Shown in pieces: positions 42,528 to 51,906 of a DNA stretch of 64,000 bases. The stretch's first letter is position 1, and each line of letters begins with the position of its first letter. Source of the stretch: Photobacterium marinum (GTDB lineage: Bacteria; Pseudomonadota; Gammaproteobacteria; Enterobacterales; Vibrionaceae); NCBI RefSeq assembly GCF_000331515.1, contig NZ_AMZO01000006.1, positions 643,901 through 707,900 of the forward strand, given 5' to 3'. A program made the translations under genes and the position numbers. The notes beneath the pieces were generated by a model, which was not told where the DNA came from, made no database searches, and was given only the letters and a program-made list of their open reading frames with translations.

Positions 42528-43526
42528 TCAGTTTTTAATCGTGGTCAGTGAGCACAGGATTTCTTCCAGCTCACCCCATGGCAGTAGTTCGTTGTCAATG
42601 ACTTCAATGCGGGACTCGAAGCCTTCAAGTGACAACTCGTTTACAGTAACTACCTGATTTACAACATTGAAAGCGTAACAACCGCGTTCAGTGTTAACCA
42701 CTGCTTTTACGCGCTGGGCATTGATATTGGAAAATAGGCTGAACAGCTTAGAGAAATCGAAAATCTGATCGGCTGCAAAGAACCAGCCACAGCTGTGGTA
42801 ACCCTGTCCGTTGTTTTCTTTACGTACATAAGTCTGACCCGGTGCCAGTTCAAAGCCCGGTAGCGGTGCCGCTTCTTCGTCACCATGGTGGTGATGATGG
42901 TGGCTGTGCTCAGCTTTGCGCTCAGTACGTTCAACATCCAGCCAGCTCAGCTCCAGCTCGCCCTGTTGCACTTGGCCGATAATTTTCTTCTTTGGCTCAC
43001 ACTGGTCGATATAGGTTTCGAAAGCCAGAATGTCGTAATCCACACATTGGTCAACCTTGTTGGCGACCACAACATCAGCCAGCGCAATCTGGTCCTGGAA
43101 GTTCTGGTTTTCGGTATATAGCGGATCTGCAAACTGACGAGGATCTACTAAGGTAATGGTTGCCTTCAGGTCGATATAGTTACGGAAAGTATCGGAAGTC
43201 AGCTTGTTGATGATTTCCTTCGGATGACCTAGTCCGGTTGGTTCCAGCAGCAGTCGGTCCGGTTTTTGTGCCAGTAGTGCATTGATGCCGACAGACATTG
43301 GCAAACCTGCCACACAGCACATACAGCCGCCCGGAACTTCTTTAACAATGGCACCTTGCTGATCAAGGATGGCACCGTCTACGCCGACGTTGCCGAATTC
43401 GTTGATCAGGATCGCCCATTTTTCATTTTCTGGCTTACGCGCCAGCAGAGAGAGGATTGAAGTGGTTTTCCCAGCACCCAGAAAGCCGGTGATGATATTG
43501 GTTGGGATGCGCTTCATGTTGGTCAC
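42528..43526 (-). CDS. CobW/YjiA-type metal-chaperone GTPase with His-rich loop
   Basis: 332 aa. The GTPase domain has Walker A GFLGAGKTT (residues 14-22), the metal-binding GGCMCC (Cys68, Cys70, Cys71), ILINEFGNVGVDG, and VANKVDQC for guanine binding. A His-rich loop, HSHHHHHHGDEE, lies near residue 210, followed by the CobW C-terminal domain. The family delivers zinc, cobalt or similar metals to target proteins. GTG 43526 has AAGGAG nearby; ATG 43517 (MKRIPTN) is an alternative. The downstream TldD-like zinc protease is a possible client, by neighbourhood only. Confidence 0.85.
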   Translation of the reverse strand: MTNMKRIPTNIITGFLGAGKTTSILSLLARKPENEKWAILINEFGNVGVDGAILDQQGAIVKEVPGGCMCCVAGLPMSVGINALLAQKPDRLLLEPTGLGHPKEIINKLTSDTFRNYIDLKATITLVDPRQFADPLYTENQNFQDQIALADVVVANKVDQCVDYDILAFETYIDQCEPKKKIIGQVQQGELELSWLDVERTERKAEHSHHHHHHGDEEAAPLPGFELAPGQTYVRKENNGQGYHSCGWFFAADQIFDFSKLFSLFSNINAQRVKAVVNTERGCYAFNVVNQVVTVNELSLEGFESRIEVIDNELLPWGELEEILCSLTTIKN

Positions 43527-43541
43527 AGTTCTCCTTCATTA

Positions 43542-43594
43542 ATACCAAACGGAACAATGGGTTGCTGTTATTCGACCATGATTCCGTTTGGTAT
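43542..43594. repeat. Intergenic inverted repeat (ATACCAAACGGAA element)
   Basis: ATACCAAACGGAA at 43542-43554 and its exact complement TTCCGTTTGGTAT at 43582-43594 enclose 27 bp, between the GTPase and acetoacetyl-CoA synthetase genes. A near copy of one arm (ATACCAAACAGAA) follows the DUF4382 gene at 11270. This suggests a dispersed palindromic intergenic element. Confidence 0.7.
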
Positions 43595-43657
43595 GAAAAC
43601 AGCTATCATAACACTCAATAACAGCAAGCGAATTGCTTCAGACGATTTATTTGAGGG

Positions 43658-45721
43658 TTATTTCGTAACAACTTGTAGTTCAGGTCGATTTTTGAACTGT
43701 TCGAGCGCCTGAGGGTTGGCTAATGCCCCGACATTCTTTACCGGTTGATGATGAACAATATTGCGAACAGCCAGTTCTACCAATTTGCCTGATTTGGTTC
43801 GTGGGATGTCACTGACTTCGAGGATAACAGCCGGTACGTGGCGGGGCGAGCAGTGCTCGCGGATCTGTTGGCGGATCCTGGCTTTGAGTTCATCACCCAG
43901 CTCATAACCTTCAGACATTTGTACAAAGAGTATGATCCGGACATCATTTTCCTGATTCTGACTGATAACGACAGAGTCGGTAATTTCTTTTAGCGGATTA
44001 ACCTGACGGTAGATTTCCGAGGTGCCTATCCTGACGCCGCCCGGATTAAGTACTGCGTCTGAGCGGCCATAGAAAATCATACCGCCTGTTTCGCTTAGCT
44101 CGACATAGTCGCCGTGATGCCAGACACCCTTGAACCGACTCCAGTAGGCGCTGTGATAGCGACTGTCGTCCGGGTCGTTCCAGAACCCGATTGGTTGACT
44201 GGGAAAACTGTTGCAGCAAACCAGTTCGCCTTGCTGTTTAAACAAGGCATGCCCGTTGTCATCGAATACCTGCACATCCATGCCAAGTGCGCGTCCCTGA
44301 CATTCACCACGATAGACAGGGTTGAGCGGGTTCCCGATAGCAAAACAGCCGCAAATGTCCGTACCGCCTGAAATCGAAGCCAGTTGTATGTCGGATTTAA
44401 CAGAGTTGTAGACATAGTCGAATTGCTCCGGTGCCAGAACCGAACCTGTAGAGCATAAGGTGTTAAGCGATGTCAGGTTGTGGCTTTGTGCTGGCTGATA
44501 GCCTTGTTTTTCCAATGCTTCCAGGTATTTTGCTGATGTGCCGAACAGGCTGATTTGTTCATGTTCAGCCATGTCCCACAACACATTATCGTCAGGGTAG
44601 AAAGGTGAGCCGTCATACAGGACCAGTGTCGCGCCGGAAGCTAGCCCGCTGACCATCCAGTTCCACATCATCCAGCCACAGGTGGTGAAATAGAACAGCC
44701 GCTCACCGGGTTTGATATTGCAGTGGAGCTGGTGTTCTTTGAGGTGGTTGAGCAAGGTTCCGCCGGTATTGTGAATAATACATTTGGGCTTTCCCGTGGT
44801 TCCCGACGAATAAAGTATGTAAAGCGGGTGATTAAAAGGTACTGGCTGGAAATTAATGGTCTGTGCCGGGTATTGCACAAGTAGATCCGGCCATAAAGTG
44901 ATTTCGTATCGCCCACTCTCTGAACTAAGGTTTCCCGTAAGTTCCGTTTTTTTATCTTCTCGTTCGGTAAAAGGAATGACGAGAAGCTGTTCAATAGAAG
45001 GAAGCTTTTCTAATATCGCCTTCGTGTTGTTTAGGCCTGAGTGAACGTTACCGTTATAGAAGTAGCCGTCTGCGCAAATGAATACCTTGGGGACGGTTTG
45101 ACCGAAACGCTCGACAACGCTGTCGACGCCGAAATCCGGTGATGTGGATGTCCATATTGCTCCCAGTGAAGTTGTTGCCAGCATGGCAACGATGGCCTGA
45201 GGAATATTGGGAATATAAGCGGCGACTACATCGCCTTGTTTAATACCTTTGTCTGCAAGGAAAGCTGCTACCTGAGAAGTCTGGCGGTACAGTCGTTGCC
45301 AGCTCAGATGTTGCCTACGATGCGGATCCCCTTCACAATGGAAAATGATGGCATCCGCTGCGGCATGCCGGTTCCAGCCTTTCAGTAGGTTTTCAGCAAA
45401 GTTAAGCGTCGAGTGGGGAAACCACTGGGTTTCTTTGGCCGGTAATTTGCTGTGCGGTGGACAGAAAGTCAGAGGCGGGCATTTATTCCCAATGACCTGA
45501 CTGAAATCCCACACCATATCCCAAAACTCTTCGCTGTTTTCGACAGACCAACGGTGGAGCTGGTTGTAGTCGTGGAACAGGGTATCTTTTTTCTCACTCA
45601 GTTCGACCATGAACTGGTACAGCAGGCTGTCATGGATGCGATCTTTCTCCGGCATCCACATGATTTGTGCTGGTTCACTGGCTTGTGCCTGAAATACCAA
45701 TTTGTCACCGTTCTCTGCCAT
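43658..45721 (-). CDS. Acetoacetyl-CoA synthetase
   Basis: 687 aa, slightly longer than the usual 650-660. It activates acetoacetate with ATP and CoA to acetoacetyl-CoA, recovering the acetoacetate released by fumarylacetoacetase. The adenylate-forming signature is YILYSSGTTGKPKCIIH; GVRIGTSEIYRQV and the C-terminal PRTKSGKLVELAVRNI with its catalytic Lys are present. The N-terminal GNKCPPLTFCPPHSKLPAKETQWFPHSTLNFAENLL region is typical of this enzyme rather than acetyl-CoA synthetase. It follows maiA by 13 bp and is the last gene of the tyrosine catabolic operon. Confidence 0.93.
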   Translation of the reverse strand: MAENGDKLVFQAQASEPAQIMWMPEKDRIHDSLLYQFMVELSEKKDTLFHDYNQLHRWSVENSEEFWDMVWDFSQVIGNKCPPLTFCPPHSKLPAKETQWFPHSTLNFAENLLKGWNRHAAADAIIFHCEGDPHRRQHLSWQRLYRQTSQVAAFLADKGIKQGDVVAAYIPNIPQAIVAMLATTSLGAIWTSTSPDFGVDSVVERFGQTVPKVFICADGYFYNGNVHSGLNNTKAILEKLPSIEQLLVIPFTEREDKKTELTGNLSSESGRYEITLWPDLLVQYPAQTINFQPVPFNHPLYILYSSGTTGKPKCIIHNTGGTLLNHLKEHQLHCNIKPGERLFYFTTCGWMMWNWMVSGLASGATLVLYDGSPFYPDDNVLWDMAEHEQISLFGTSAKYLEALEKQGYQPAQSHNLTSLNTLCSTGSVLAPEQFDYVYNSVKSDIQLASISGGTDICGCFAIGNPLNPVYRGECQGRALGMDVQVFDDNGHALFKQQGELVCCNSFPSQPIGFWNDPDDSRYHSAYWSRFKGVWHHGDYVELSETGGMIFYGRSDAVLNPGGVRIGTSEIYRQVNPLKEITDSVVISQNQENDVRIILFVQMSEGYELGDELKARIRQQIREHCSPRHVPAVILEVSDIPRTKSGKLVELAVRNIVHHQPVKNVGALANPQALEQFKNRPELQVVTK

Positions 45722-45734
45722 AGCGGGATCCTTG

Positions 45735-46358
45735 CTATTTTTGGTTATCCGGATGAGCTTTTACAAAGGCGTCCAATTGTTGGCAATGTGACTCGATCGC
45801 CAACAGGGTCGGGTAAGGACTGACATCAAAATGAAAGCGTCTTGCATTGTAGAGTTGCGGGATCAGGCAGATATCGGCCATTGTTGGTGTACTGCCGAAG
45901 CAAAACGGGTGACTGTGGCCGCGAAGCAGACCCTCAAGGGCATGAAATCCCCGATTGAGCCAGTGGTGATACCAGATCATTTTCTCGTTCTGGTTCACAC
46001 CGAATTCACTGTCGAGGTAGTTCAGCACTCGCAGGTTGTTAAGCGGGTGAATATCACAGCTCACCGTTAGGGCGACTTCCCGGCATTTTGCTTTGTCCCA
46101 GTGGGATTCCGGGAGAATTGGCGGTGATGGATAAACTTCCTCCAGGTACTCCATAATAGCCAGCGACTGGCCGAGCAGGCCGAGCTCTGTTTCCAGCCCC
46201 GGTACTTGGCAGCTCGGGTTGAGCGCGGAATAGCGGGCGCTGTTTTGTTCGTCATCAGCCAGAGAAATATTGCATTTCTCGTAGGTCAGTCCTTTAAGGT
46301 TTAATGCAATCCGCACCCGGTAAGAGGCTGAAGAGCGATAGTAATCGTATAGTTTCAT
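45735..46358 (-). CDS. maiA: Maleylacetoacetate isomerase (zeta-class GST)
   Basis: 207 aa. It converts maleylacetoacetate to fumarylacetoacetate using glutathione. The zeta-class motif YRSSASYRVRIAL (Ser9, Ser10) is at the N-terminus. The NPSCQVPGLET segment corresponds to the usual NPQQ.VP glutathione-binding loop and QSLAIMEYLEE follows. The C-terminal helical domain has CDIHPLNNLRVLNYL. It lies between fah and the acetoacetyl-CoA synthetase gene with gaps of 15 and 13 bp, so all are one operon. Confidence 0.93.
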   Translation of the reverse strand: MKLYDYYRSSASYRVRIALNLKGLTYEKCNISLADDEQNSARYSALNPSCQVPGLETELGLLGQSLAIMEYLEEVYPSPPILPESHWDKAKCREVALTVSCDIHPLNNLRVLNYLDSEFGVNQNEKMIWYHHWLNRGFHALEGLLRGHSHPFCFGSTPTMADICLIPQLYNARRFHFDVSPYPTLLAIESHCQQLDAFVKAHPDNQK

Positions 46359-46373
46359 CAGTTACCGCCTGTT

Positions 46374-47396
46374 TTAATGTGGTTTATGGTGATCCAGGTC
46401 TTCATTGTGGTAACGGTGTTCATAGCGCACAACCTGCTGGTCAATGGCGCCGAAAATTGAGTGGCCGTTGTCATCAAACATTTCGATTCTTACTTTGTCG
46501 CCAAAGCGCATAAACGGTGTCTGAGCTTCTCCGTGATCAATAGTTTCCAGCATTCGTCGTTCAGCAAGGCAACAGGAGCCAACGCTTTTGTCTTTGTTGG
46601 ATACGGTGCCTGAGCCAATGATGGTACCAGCATTCAGTTTCCGGCTTTTAGCTGCATGCTGGATAAGTTCGGCAAAATTAAAAGTCATATCGGTGCCGGC
46701 ATGGGGCTGGCCGAACATAGTTTCGTTGTAATGGACGGTCAGGTGGTGATGTACCCGATAGTCGTACCAGCTGTCACCCAGTTCGTCAGGGGTTACGGCT
46801 ACCGGAGAGAAAGATGACGCCGGTTTCGACTGGAAGAAACCAAAACCTTTCGCCAGTTCGGCCGGGATCAGGTTGCGCAGTGAAACATCATTGACCAGCA
46901 TCAGTAGCTTGATATGGCCGTGGACTTCCTCGGTGCGGATGCCCATGTCTATGTCATCAGTGATAACGGCAATTTCCGCTTCAAAGTCGATTCCCCAGCT
47001 CTCATCGGCAACTTCGATATTCTGTGTCGGTGAAAGAAAAGCATCAGACATACCTTGGTACATCAGCGGATCGGTCCAAAAGGATTCCGGCATTTCAGCG
47101 CCGCGGGCTTTGCGAACCAACTCAACGTGATTAACGTAAGCACTGCCGTCGGCCCATTGATAGGCGCGTGGTAGGGGAGAAGCGCAAAGTTTCGGGTTGA
47201 ACGGGAATACATCATGGGCAACACCGTCGTTAAGGTTGCGGTACAAGTGCTGCAAGTCACCTTCAACCTGATCCCAGTTATCAAGGGCGAACTGCAGAGT
47301 CGGTGCAATGTCATGGGCATGAACGGCTTGGGTGAGATTTCTTGAGACAACAATAAGTTGTCCATCACGGCCGTGATTCAGGGAAGCAAGTTTCAT
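46374..47396 (-). CDS. Fumarylacetoacetase
   Basis: 340 aa, the short bacterial form. It splits fumarylacetoacetate into fumarate and acetoacetate. FAH-family segments are visible: EVADESWGIDFEAEIAVITDD carries the metal-binding Glu residues, followed by MLVNDVSLRNLIP, FGFFQSKPASSFSP and LNAGTIIGSGTVSN. AAGGAG precedes ATG 47396. It is followed 15 bp later by maiA. A 7-bp palindrome (ATTTACA-A-TGTAAAT) lies just upstream at 47410-47424 in the gap to hmgA. Confidence 0.93.
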   Translation of the reverse strand: MKLASLNHGRDGQLIVVSRNLTQAVHAHDIAPTLQFALDNWDQVEGDLQHLYRNLNDGVAHDVFPFNPKLCASPLPRAYQWADGSAYVNHVELVRKARGAEMPESFWTDPLMYQGMSDAFLSPTQNIEVADESWGIDFEAEIAVITDDIDMGIRTEEVHGHIKLLMLVNDVSLRNLIPAELAKGFGFFQSKPASSFSPVAVTPDELGDSWYDYRVHHHLTVHYNETMFGQPHAGTDMTFNFAELIQHAAKSRKLNAGTIIGSGTVSNKDKSVGSCCLAERRMLETIDHGEAQTPFMRFGDKVRIEMFDDNGHSIFGAIDQQVVRYEHRYHNEDLDHHKPH

Positions 47397-47409
47397 GCTC
47401 GACTCCTTA

Positions 47410-47424
47410 TTTACAATGTAAATT
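47410..47424. promoter_or_regulatory. Palindrome between hmgA and the fumarylacetoacetase gene
   Basis: ATTTACA and TGTAAAT flank a single A, a perfect dyad in the 61-bp gap. It contains TyrR-like half sites but with the wrong spacing, so it may be a different operator or chance. Confidence 0.35.
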
Positions 47425-47457
47425 TTTTTCGGCGGTTCTTATTCCATTTAGGACTAC

Positions 47458-48588
47458 TTAATCTTTCTGTCGCCATGAATAAACATAGTCTTTGTTTTCA
47501 GCGTCTTCAGGTAAATCGGCAATTTCCAACGGCCAGCGGGCATCAATCATCACAGCCACTTCGTCAGTCTCTTTTTTGGGATTTTCCATGCTGGTTGCCA
47601 GTGCTTTCGGGTGTGGGCCATGCGAGAAGCCACATGGGTGGTGGGTGATCATACCGGCTTCAATATTGTCACGGCTGAAGAAATTCCCCTTGTGGTAGAA
47701 CAGCACTTCATCGTAGTCGTCATTGTTATGGTAGAAAGGCACTTTCAGCGCCTGAGGATCGCTTTCGATCGGACGCGGTACAAAAGTGCAAATGACGAAA
47801 CCGTCAGCGACAAACGTTGTATGTGCTGAAGGCGGTAAGTGATAGCGGTGGCTCATTAGTGGCCGGATATCCCGCCAGTTGAGTTTGAATGTCGTTAGGT
47901 TGCCTTTCCATCCCTGAGCATCAAGTGGGTTGTAGGGATAGGTGATGGTATTCATTGTATTGCGGGCTTTCAGTATAACCTGCCATTGCTGGTTGTTATT
48001 CTGCTGAGCTAAGAAGGCATCATCGATACGGGCATAATCGAGGATTGCGGGGTCATAAACGGCATGTTGACCGACAAGGCCACGTTCGGCCATCTGATAA
48101 CTGCTGTTTGTTGCTTCAATCAGCAGGAGTGTCACGGGGGCGTTCACTTCAATTCGCCAGTTGGTTGCTCTGGGAAGAACAAGATAATCGCCATCGCGGA
48201 ACTGCAGATGACCGTAATCGCAAAACAGCTGACCGTTGCCTTTATGTACAAAAAGTATTTCGTCACCATCTCCGTTTCGGACTAGGTGAACCATATCCTG
48301 CGAACAGTTCCACACCCGCATTTTCAGATTGTTGTTATACAGAATCAGTGAGGCATCCCAGGGGGATTCGCCTGGCTGACTGAGTTTGGTTGTGTCTATT
48401 GCCCGTGGTCGCAGCGGACCTTCCCATGCTGTCCATCCGGTCGGCGGATTTGCATGGTACATATGGCTGGCTGGGCCGAAGAAACCTTCCTTTCCGCATT
48501 CTCGCTCATAAGTTCCTTCTGGCAAATCACAGTGAGCCTGCCGTGACGCTTCTCCTTCAATTATCGGAAACTGAAACCAGTGCCGCAT
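47458..48588 (-). CDS. hmgA: Homogentisate 1,2-dioxygenase
   Basis: 376 aa, the short form found in Vibrio and relatives. It opens the ring of homogentisate to maleylacetoacetate with ferrous iron. Cupin segments GDGDEILFVHKGNGQLFCDYGHLQFRDGD and NNDDYDEVLFYHKGNFFSRDNIEAGMITHHPCGFSHGP carry the His and Glu ligands; HMYHANPPTGWTAWEG is also typical. It is the first gene of the hmgA-fah-maiA-synthetase operon, divergent from phhA. No HPPD gene, which makes homogentisate, lies next to it. Confidence 0.9.
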   Translation of the reverse strand: MRHWFQFPIIEGEASRQAHCDLPEGTYERECGKEGFFGPASHMYHANPPTGWTAWEGPLRPRAIDTTKLSQPGESPWDASLILYNNNLKMRVWNCSQDMVHLVRNGDGDEILFVHKGNGQLFCDYGHLQFRDGDYLVLPRATNWRIEVNAPVTLLLIEATNSSYQMAERGLVGQHAVYDPAILDYARIDDAFLAQQNNNQQWQVILKARNTMNTITYPYNPLDAQGWKGNLTTFKLNWRDIRPLMSHRYHLPPSAHTTFVADGFVICTFVPRPIESDPQALKVPFYHNNDDYDEVLFYHKGNFFSRDNIEAGMITHHPCGFSHGPHPKALATSMENPKKETDEVAVMIDARWPLEIADLPEDAENKDYVYSWRQKD

Positions 48589-49002
48589 AACCTGATCCTC
48601 GGTTATCGCTGACCTGCGTTCATGCAGGTTAACTTTATGTTAACTCGATACATAAAATCTGGTCGAGCACAGCCAAACAGGCAACTTATCAGAGAGTTTA
48701 TTGTTGTTTTTTGTGTGCCGATAATTTTACAAATTCGCTGGGTTCACAAGAATATTCAGGCCGTTAGAGGCAGATGTGAGTTGGCGTGGATAACACCGTC
48801 GAGATTCTCAATATTAAAAAGTGATGTAAAAATAATGTTACATCTGGCTTTTGCCAGATCGAAAGCCGAAGGTTCATACTCTGCCAGTGTTGCTCCTAAC
48901 CTTAATAAAGACAGCGACTTTTCTTTGTTTCTGTTTGAGGAAAGAATCGAATAACGCCATGGAAAGGCTTACTGACAGCACAAAATGTAAAGTGGGTTTT
49001 TT
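48589..49002. promoter_or_regulatory. Divergent hmgA/phhA regulatory region
   Basis: 414 bp without a gene; small frames here lack ribosome sites. It holds a good TyrR box at 48825-48842, a weak second one overlapping the phhA start (48986-49003), and a repeated GTTAACTTT/GTTAACTC pair near 48627-48645 on the hmgA side. Confidence 0.65.
48825..48842 (+). promoter_or_regulatory. TyrR box
   Basis: TGTAAA-AATAAT-GTTACA matches TGTAAA-N6-TTTACA with one mismatch. TyrR-type control by aromatic amino acids (PhhR in Pseudomonas) is established for phhAB, so this site is well placed about 160 bp before phhA. Confidence 0.7.
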
Positions 49003-49818
49003 ATGGGTACTGCGACGAAATACGTATCAAAAAAGCCGGATGAAAACGGCTTTATTCACTGGTCTGAAGAAGAGAACCGGGTTTGGCATGATCTGGTAAC
49101 CCGTCAGCTAAGTGTCATTGAAGGACGGGCGTGCGAAGAATATATCAACGGATTACGCCTGCTGGATTTACCTCGGGATCGGGTTCCGCAGTTGGAAGAA
49201 ATTAACTGCGTGCTAAGGAAGACGACTGGCTGGGAGTGCGTTGAGGTGCCGGCATTGATCGACTTCGATCGTTTCTTCAGTTTGCTTGCGGCCAAGCGTT
49301 TTCCGGTTGCGACGTTCCTGCGTCGGCGGGAAGAATTTGACTACTTGCAGGAGCCGGACTTTTTCCATGAGGTCTTCGGGCACTGCGCGATGCTGACTAA
49401 TCCGGCGTTTGCTGAATTTACTCACATATATGGCCGTTTGGGGTACGAGGCCAGTAAGGAAGACAGGGTATATCTTGCGCGTTTGTACTGGTTTACCGTT
49501 GAGTTTGGTTTGCTTCGTCATAACGGGGGTATCAGGATTTACGGTGGCGGGATTTTATCGTCACCGGGTGAGACCGAATATGCGGTAACCAGTGATAAGC
49601 CGGAATATCGCGAGTTTGACTCGGTTGATATTATGCGCACGCCTTACCGGATAGACATCATGCAGCCTATATACTTTGTCATTGATGGTATCGGGCAGCT
49701 TTATGAGCTGGCCCGACAGGACATTATGGGCATGGTGCAGCAGGCGAAATCCCTGGGGTTACATGCACCTGTATTTCCACCGAAAAACAACAAGGAGACA
49801 ACGGGAGATTATGTCTGA
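49003..49818 (+). CDS. phhA: Phenylalanine 4-hydroxylase
   Basis: 271 aa, the normal bacterial length. It hydroxylates phenylalanine to tyrosine with tetrahydropterin and O2. The iron ligands are His122 and His127 in [13 protein letters not shown] and Glu167 in [12 protein letters not shown] 49003 has a weak ribosome site (GTGGG), overlapping a possible second TyrR box. The stop overlaps phhB by 8 bp. Confidence 0.95.
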   Translation: MGTATKYVSKKPDENGFIHWSEEENRVWHDLVTRQLSVIEGRACEEYINGLRLLDLPRDRVPQLEEINCVLRKTTGWECVEVPALIDFDRFFSLLAAKRFPVATFLRRREEFDYLQEPDFFHEVFGHCAMLTNPAFAEFTHIYGRLGYEASKEDRVYLARLYWFTVEFGLLRHNGGIRIYGGGILSSPGETEYAVTSDKPEYREFDSVDIMRTPYRIDIMQPIYFVIDGIGQLYELARQDIMGMVQQAKSLGLHAPVFPPKNNKETTGDYV

Positions 49819-50179
49819 ATTACATCAACTCAAGTGTGAGGCCTGCCATGTCGGGGCACCGATGCTGACTGACCGGGAAGTGATTGAGCTTTCTCAGAGT
49901 GTGCCTGAGTGGGACGTATATAACCGGGATGGAATCAACCAGCTGGAGCGGGAGTATAAGTTCAAGAATTTTAAACAGGCTTGGATGTTTACTGACAAAG
50001 TAGCCGAGCTGGCTGAGGAGGAATTTCACCACCCGGCGATAACTCTGGAGTGGGGCAAAGTGACGGTATGCTGGTGGAGTCATTCTGTAAAAGGCTTGCA
50101 CCGAAATGACTTTATCTGTGCCGCTAAAACGGATATTGCTTACCTGTCATTAAATAATCAGGATTTGGCGAAGGAGTAG
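49811..50179 (+). CDS. phhB: Pterin-4a-carbinolamine dehydratase
   Basis: 122 aa from ATG 49811, inside the end of phhA (8-bp overlap) with GGGAG upstream. It regenerates the pterin cofactor of PhhA by dehydrating 4a-hydroxytetrahydropterin. The family motif is [20 protein letters not shown] then [12 protein letters not shown], with His73, His74 and His91. Coupled translation with phhA ensures balanced amounts. Confidence 0.93.
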   Translation: MSELHQLKCEACHVGAPMLTDREVIELSQSVPEWDVYNRDGINQLEREYKFKNFKQAWMFTDKVAELAEEEFHHPAITLEWGKVTVCWWSHSVKGLHRNDFICAAKTDIAYLSLNNQDLAKE

Positions 50180-50563
50180 ATCGGAGTCGCAACGAATGAG
50201 ATAAGTACCCATATTATTAATATGGGAATGCGTTTATTAACTATACTGATTATTAGTGGCGCTTGTGCTTATTTCCTTTCAGGTTATTGATATCAGTTGT
50301 TTGTTTCATCGGAAAAGTTGAAGTTTGCTTATTTGTGCATATCAAAAACTAGACGTTCACTTTATCTTGTTGACTTAGCCTCCTGTTCCGGGAGGTTTTT
50401 TATTTCATACTGCCTATCATCTTATTACAAGCTTAATGACAGGCCATGACTGTACTGAAAACGTGATAAACAGCGGCTATTCAATAACTTTGTCTCACCT
50501 TGCCTGATGGTATTTCGCAGACTTTTCCTATACTGATTTGAAAAGGCGGAGCGAAGACCGATC
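50180..50563. other. Intergenic region after phhB
   Basis: 384 bp without a gene. A perfect hairpin CCCATATT-ATT-AATATGGG lies at 50208-50226 and a rho-independent terminator at 50377-50400. The rest precedes pqiA and probably holds its promoter. Confidence 0.55.
50377..50400 (+). terminator. Terminator downstream of phhAB
   Basis: AGCCTCC pairs with GGAGGTT across a 7-nt loop and is followed by a T-run. It lies about 200 bp after phhB. Confidence 0.7.
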
Positions 50564-51865
50564 ATGAGTGAACCTGCTGTATCTCAAATATATATTGCTT
50601 GCGAAGAGTGTGGCCTGGTCACTGAGCTTCCGCCGTTAGGTGACGGGCAAAAAGCATCGTGTCCCCGTTGTGGTCACACGCTGGCTAAGCATATCAGTTT
50701 GCCGCTTAAGCGCCCGCTGTCGTACGGTATTGCTTGCCTTATCATGCTGGTTCTGAGTATCAGCTTTCCGTTTATGTCCTTCAGTGTTCAGGGGATACGG
50801 CAGGAAATTACCCTGCTGAATGCGGCTGAAATGCTTAATACCTTTGAGAATAGTCTGTTGGCTGTCTTGCTGCTGTTGACTGTGGTGATTTTGCCTGCGC
50901 TGTACATTTCTCTTGTGCTCTATCTGTATTGGCTGGCGAGACAGCGTCAAAGGGCAGGGATGCCGGAAGGGGAAAGCCTTCATAACAAACGCCTGTTTCG
51001 CACCATGTGTAGGATGGAACCCTGGCTGATGGTTGATGTGTTTCTTATCGGAGTACTGGTCAGCCTGATCAAAATCGCTTCAATGGCAGATATCGGGCTG
51101 GGCATGTCATTCTGGGCGTTTTGTATCTATACCATGCTGGTGGTTAAGTGCGTCTCCATGGTGGATCGGACCTGGCTCTGGTTGCAAATTGTGCCCATGC
51201 ATCCGCTGGAAGGGGTGATGCCGGGTGATAGCCATCATTCAGTCAATCATGTTAGCTGTCATATTTGTGCTCAGCTCAATCCGCTGCCAGAAAAAGATCA
51301 TGCCTTTTGTGTTCGGTGCGGGGGGCTTTTACACCCGTTCAGCCCGCAGCAAAGCTTGCAACGATCATGGGCACTGCTGATTGCTTCGGCGATCTTTTTC
51401 ATTCCTGCCAATCTGTATCCCATGATGTATACCGTCAGCCTTGGTCGATCAGAGGGTTCTACCATTATTGGCGGCATTGTATTGCTTTGGCAGTTGGGCT
51501 CTTATCCTATTGCCGCTGTGATTTTCCTTGCCAGTGTGGTTATTCCGTTAGCCAAGATTTTTGCCCTGGGTTGGTTATATACCAATGCCCGGCGCTCAGG
51601 AGATATTGATTCCCGCCAGGCCATTCAGCGTCTGCGACTTTATCGGATGACCGAACTGATCGGGCGTTGGTCAATGATCGATATTTTTGTGGTCGCCATT
51701 TTGGTGGCGTTGGTTCAGTTACAAAACCTGATGGCTATCTATCCCGGTCCGGCGGCGCTTTCTTTTGCCTGTGTCGTGGTGCTGACCATGATATCAGCAA
51801 TGGTGTTTGACCCTCGGGTATTCTGGACTGAATCAGAATCTGTCCCTCGAACGGAAGCGACTTAA
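50564..51865 (+). CDS. pqiA: Paraquat-inducible protein A, integral membrane protein
   Basis: 433 aa. Two zinc-ribbon halves (CEECGLVTELPP...CPRCGH at about residues 13-40 and CHICAQLNPLPEKDHAFCVRCGG near 232) each precede a bundle of four transmembrane helices, the duplicated PqiA layout. Conserved AEMLNTFENSLLAVL and PMEPWLMVDVFLIGVLVSLIKI-type segments are visible. PqiA works with PqiB and PqiC in lipid transport between the inner and outer membranes. First gene of pqiABC. Confidence 0.93.
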   Translation: MSEPAVSQIYIACEECGLVTELPPLGDGQKASCPRCGHTLAKHISLPLKRPLSYGIACLIMLVLSISFPFMSFSVQGIRQEITLLNAAEMLNTFENSLLAVLLLLTVVILPALYISLVLYLYWLARQRQRAGMPEGESLHNKRLFRTMCRMEPWLMVDVFLIGVLVSLIKIASMADIGLGMSFWAFCIYTMLVVKCVSMVDRTWLWLQIVPMHPLEGVMPGDSHHSVNHVSCHICAQLNPLPEKDHAFCVRCGGLLHPFSPQQSLQRSWALLIASAIFFIPANLYPMMYTVSLGRSEGSTIIGGIVLLWQLGSYPIAAVIFLASVVIPLAKIFALGWLYTNARRSGDIDSRQAIQRLRLYRMTELIGRWSMIDIFVVAILVALVQLQNLMAIYPGPAALSFACVVVLTMISAMVFDPRVFWTESESVPRTEAT

Positions 51866-51906
51866 GGGAATATGTTTGGCCGTAAATAATAAAGAAAAGG
51901 CTGATT

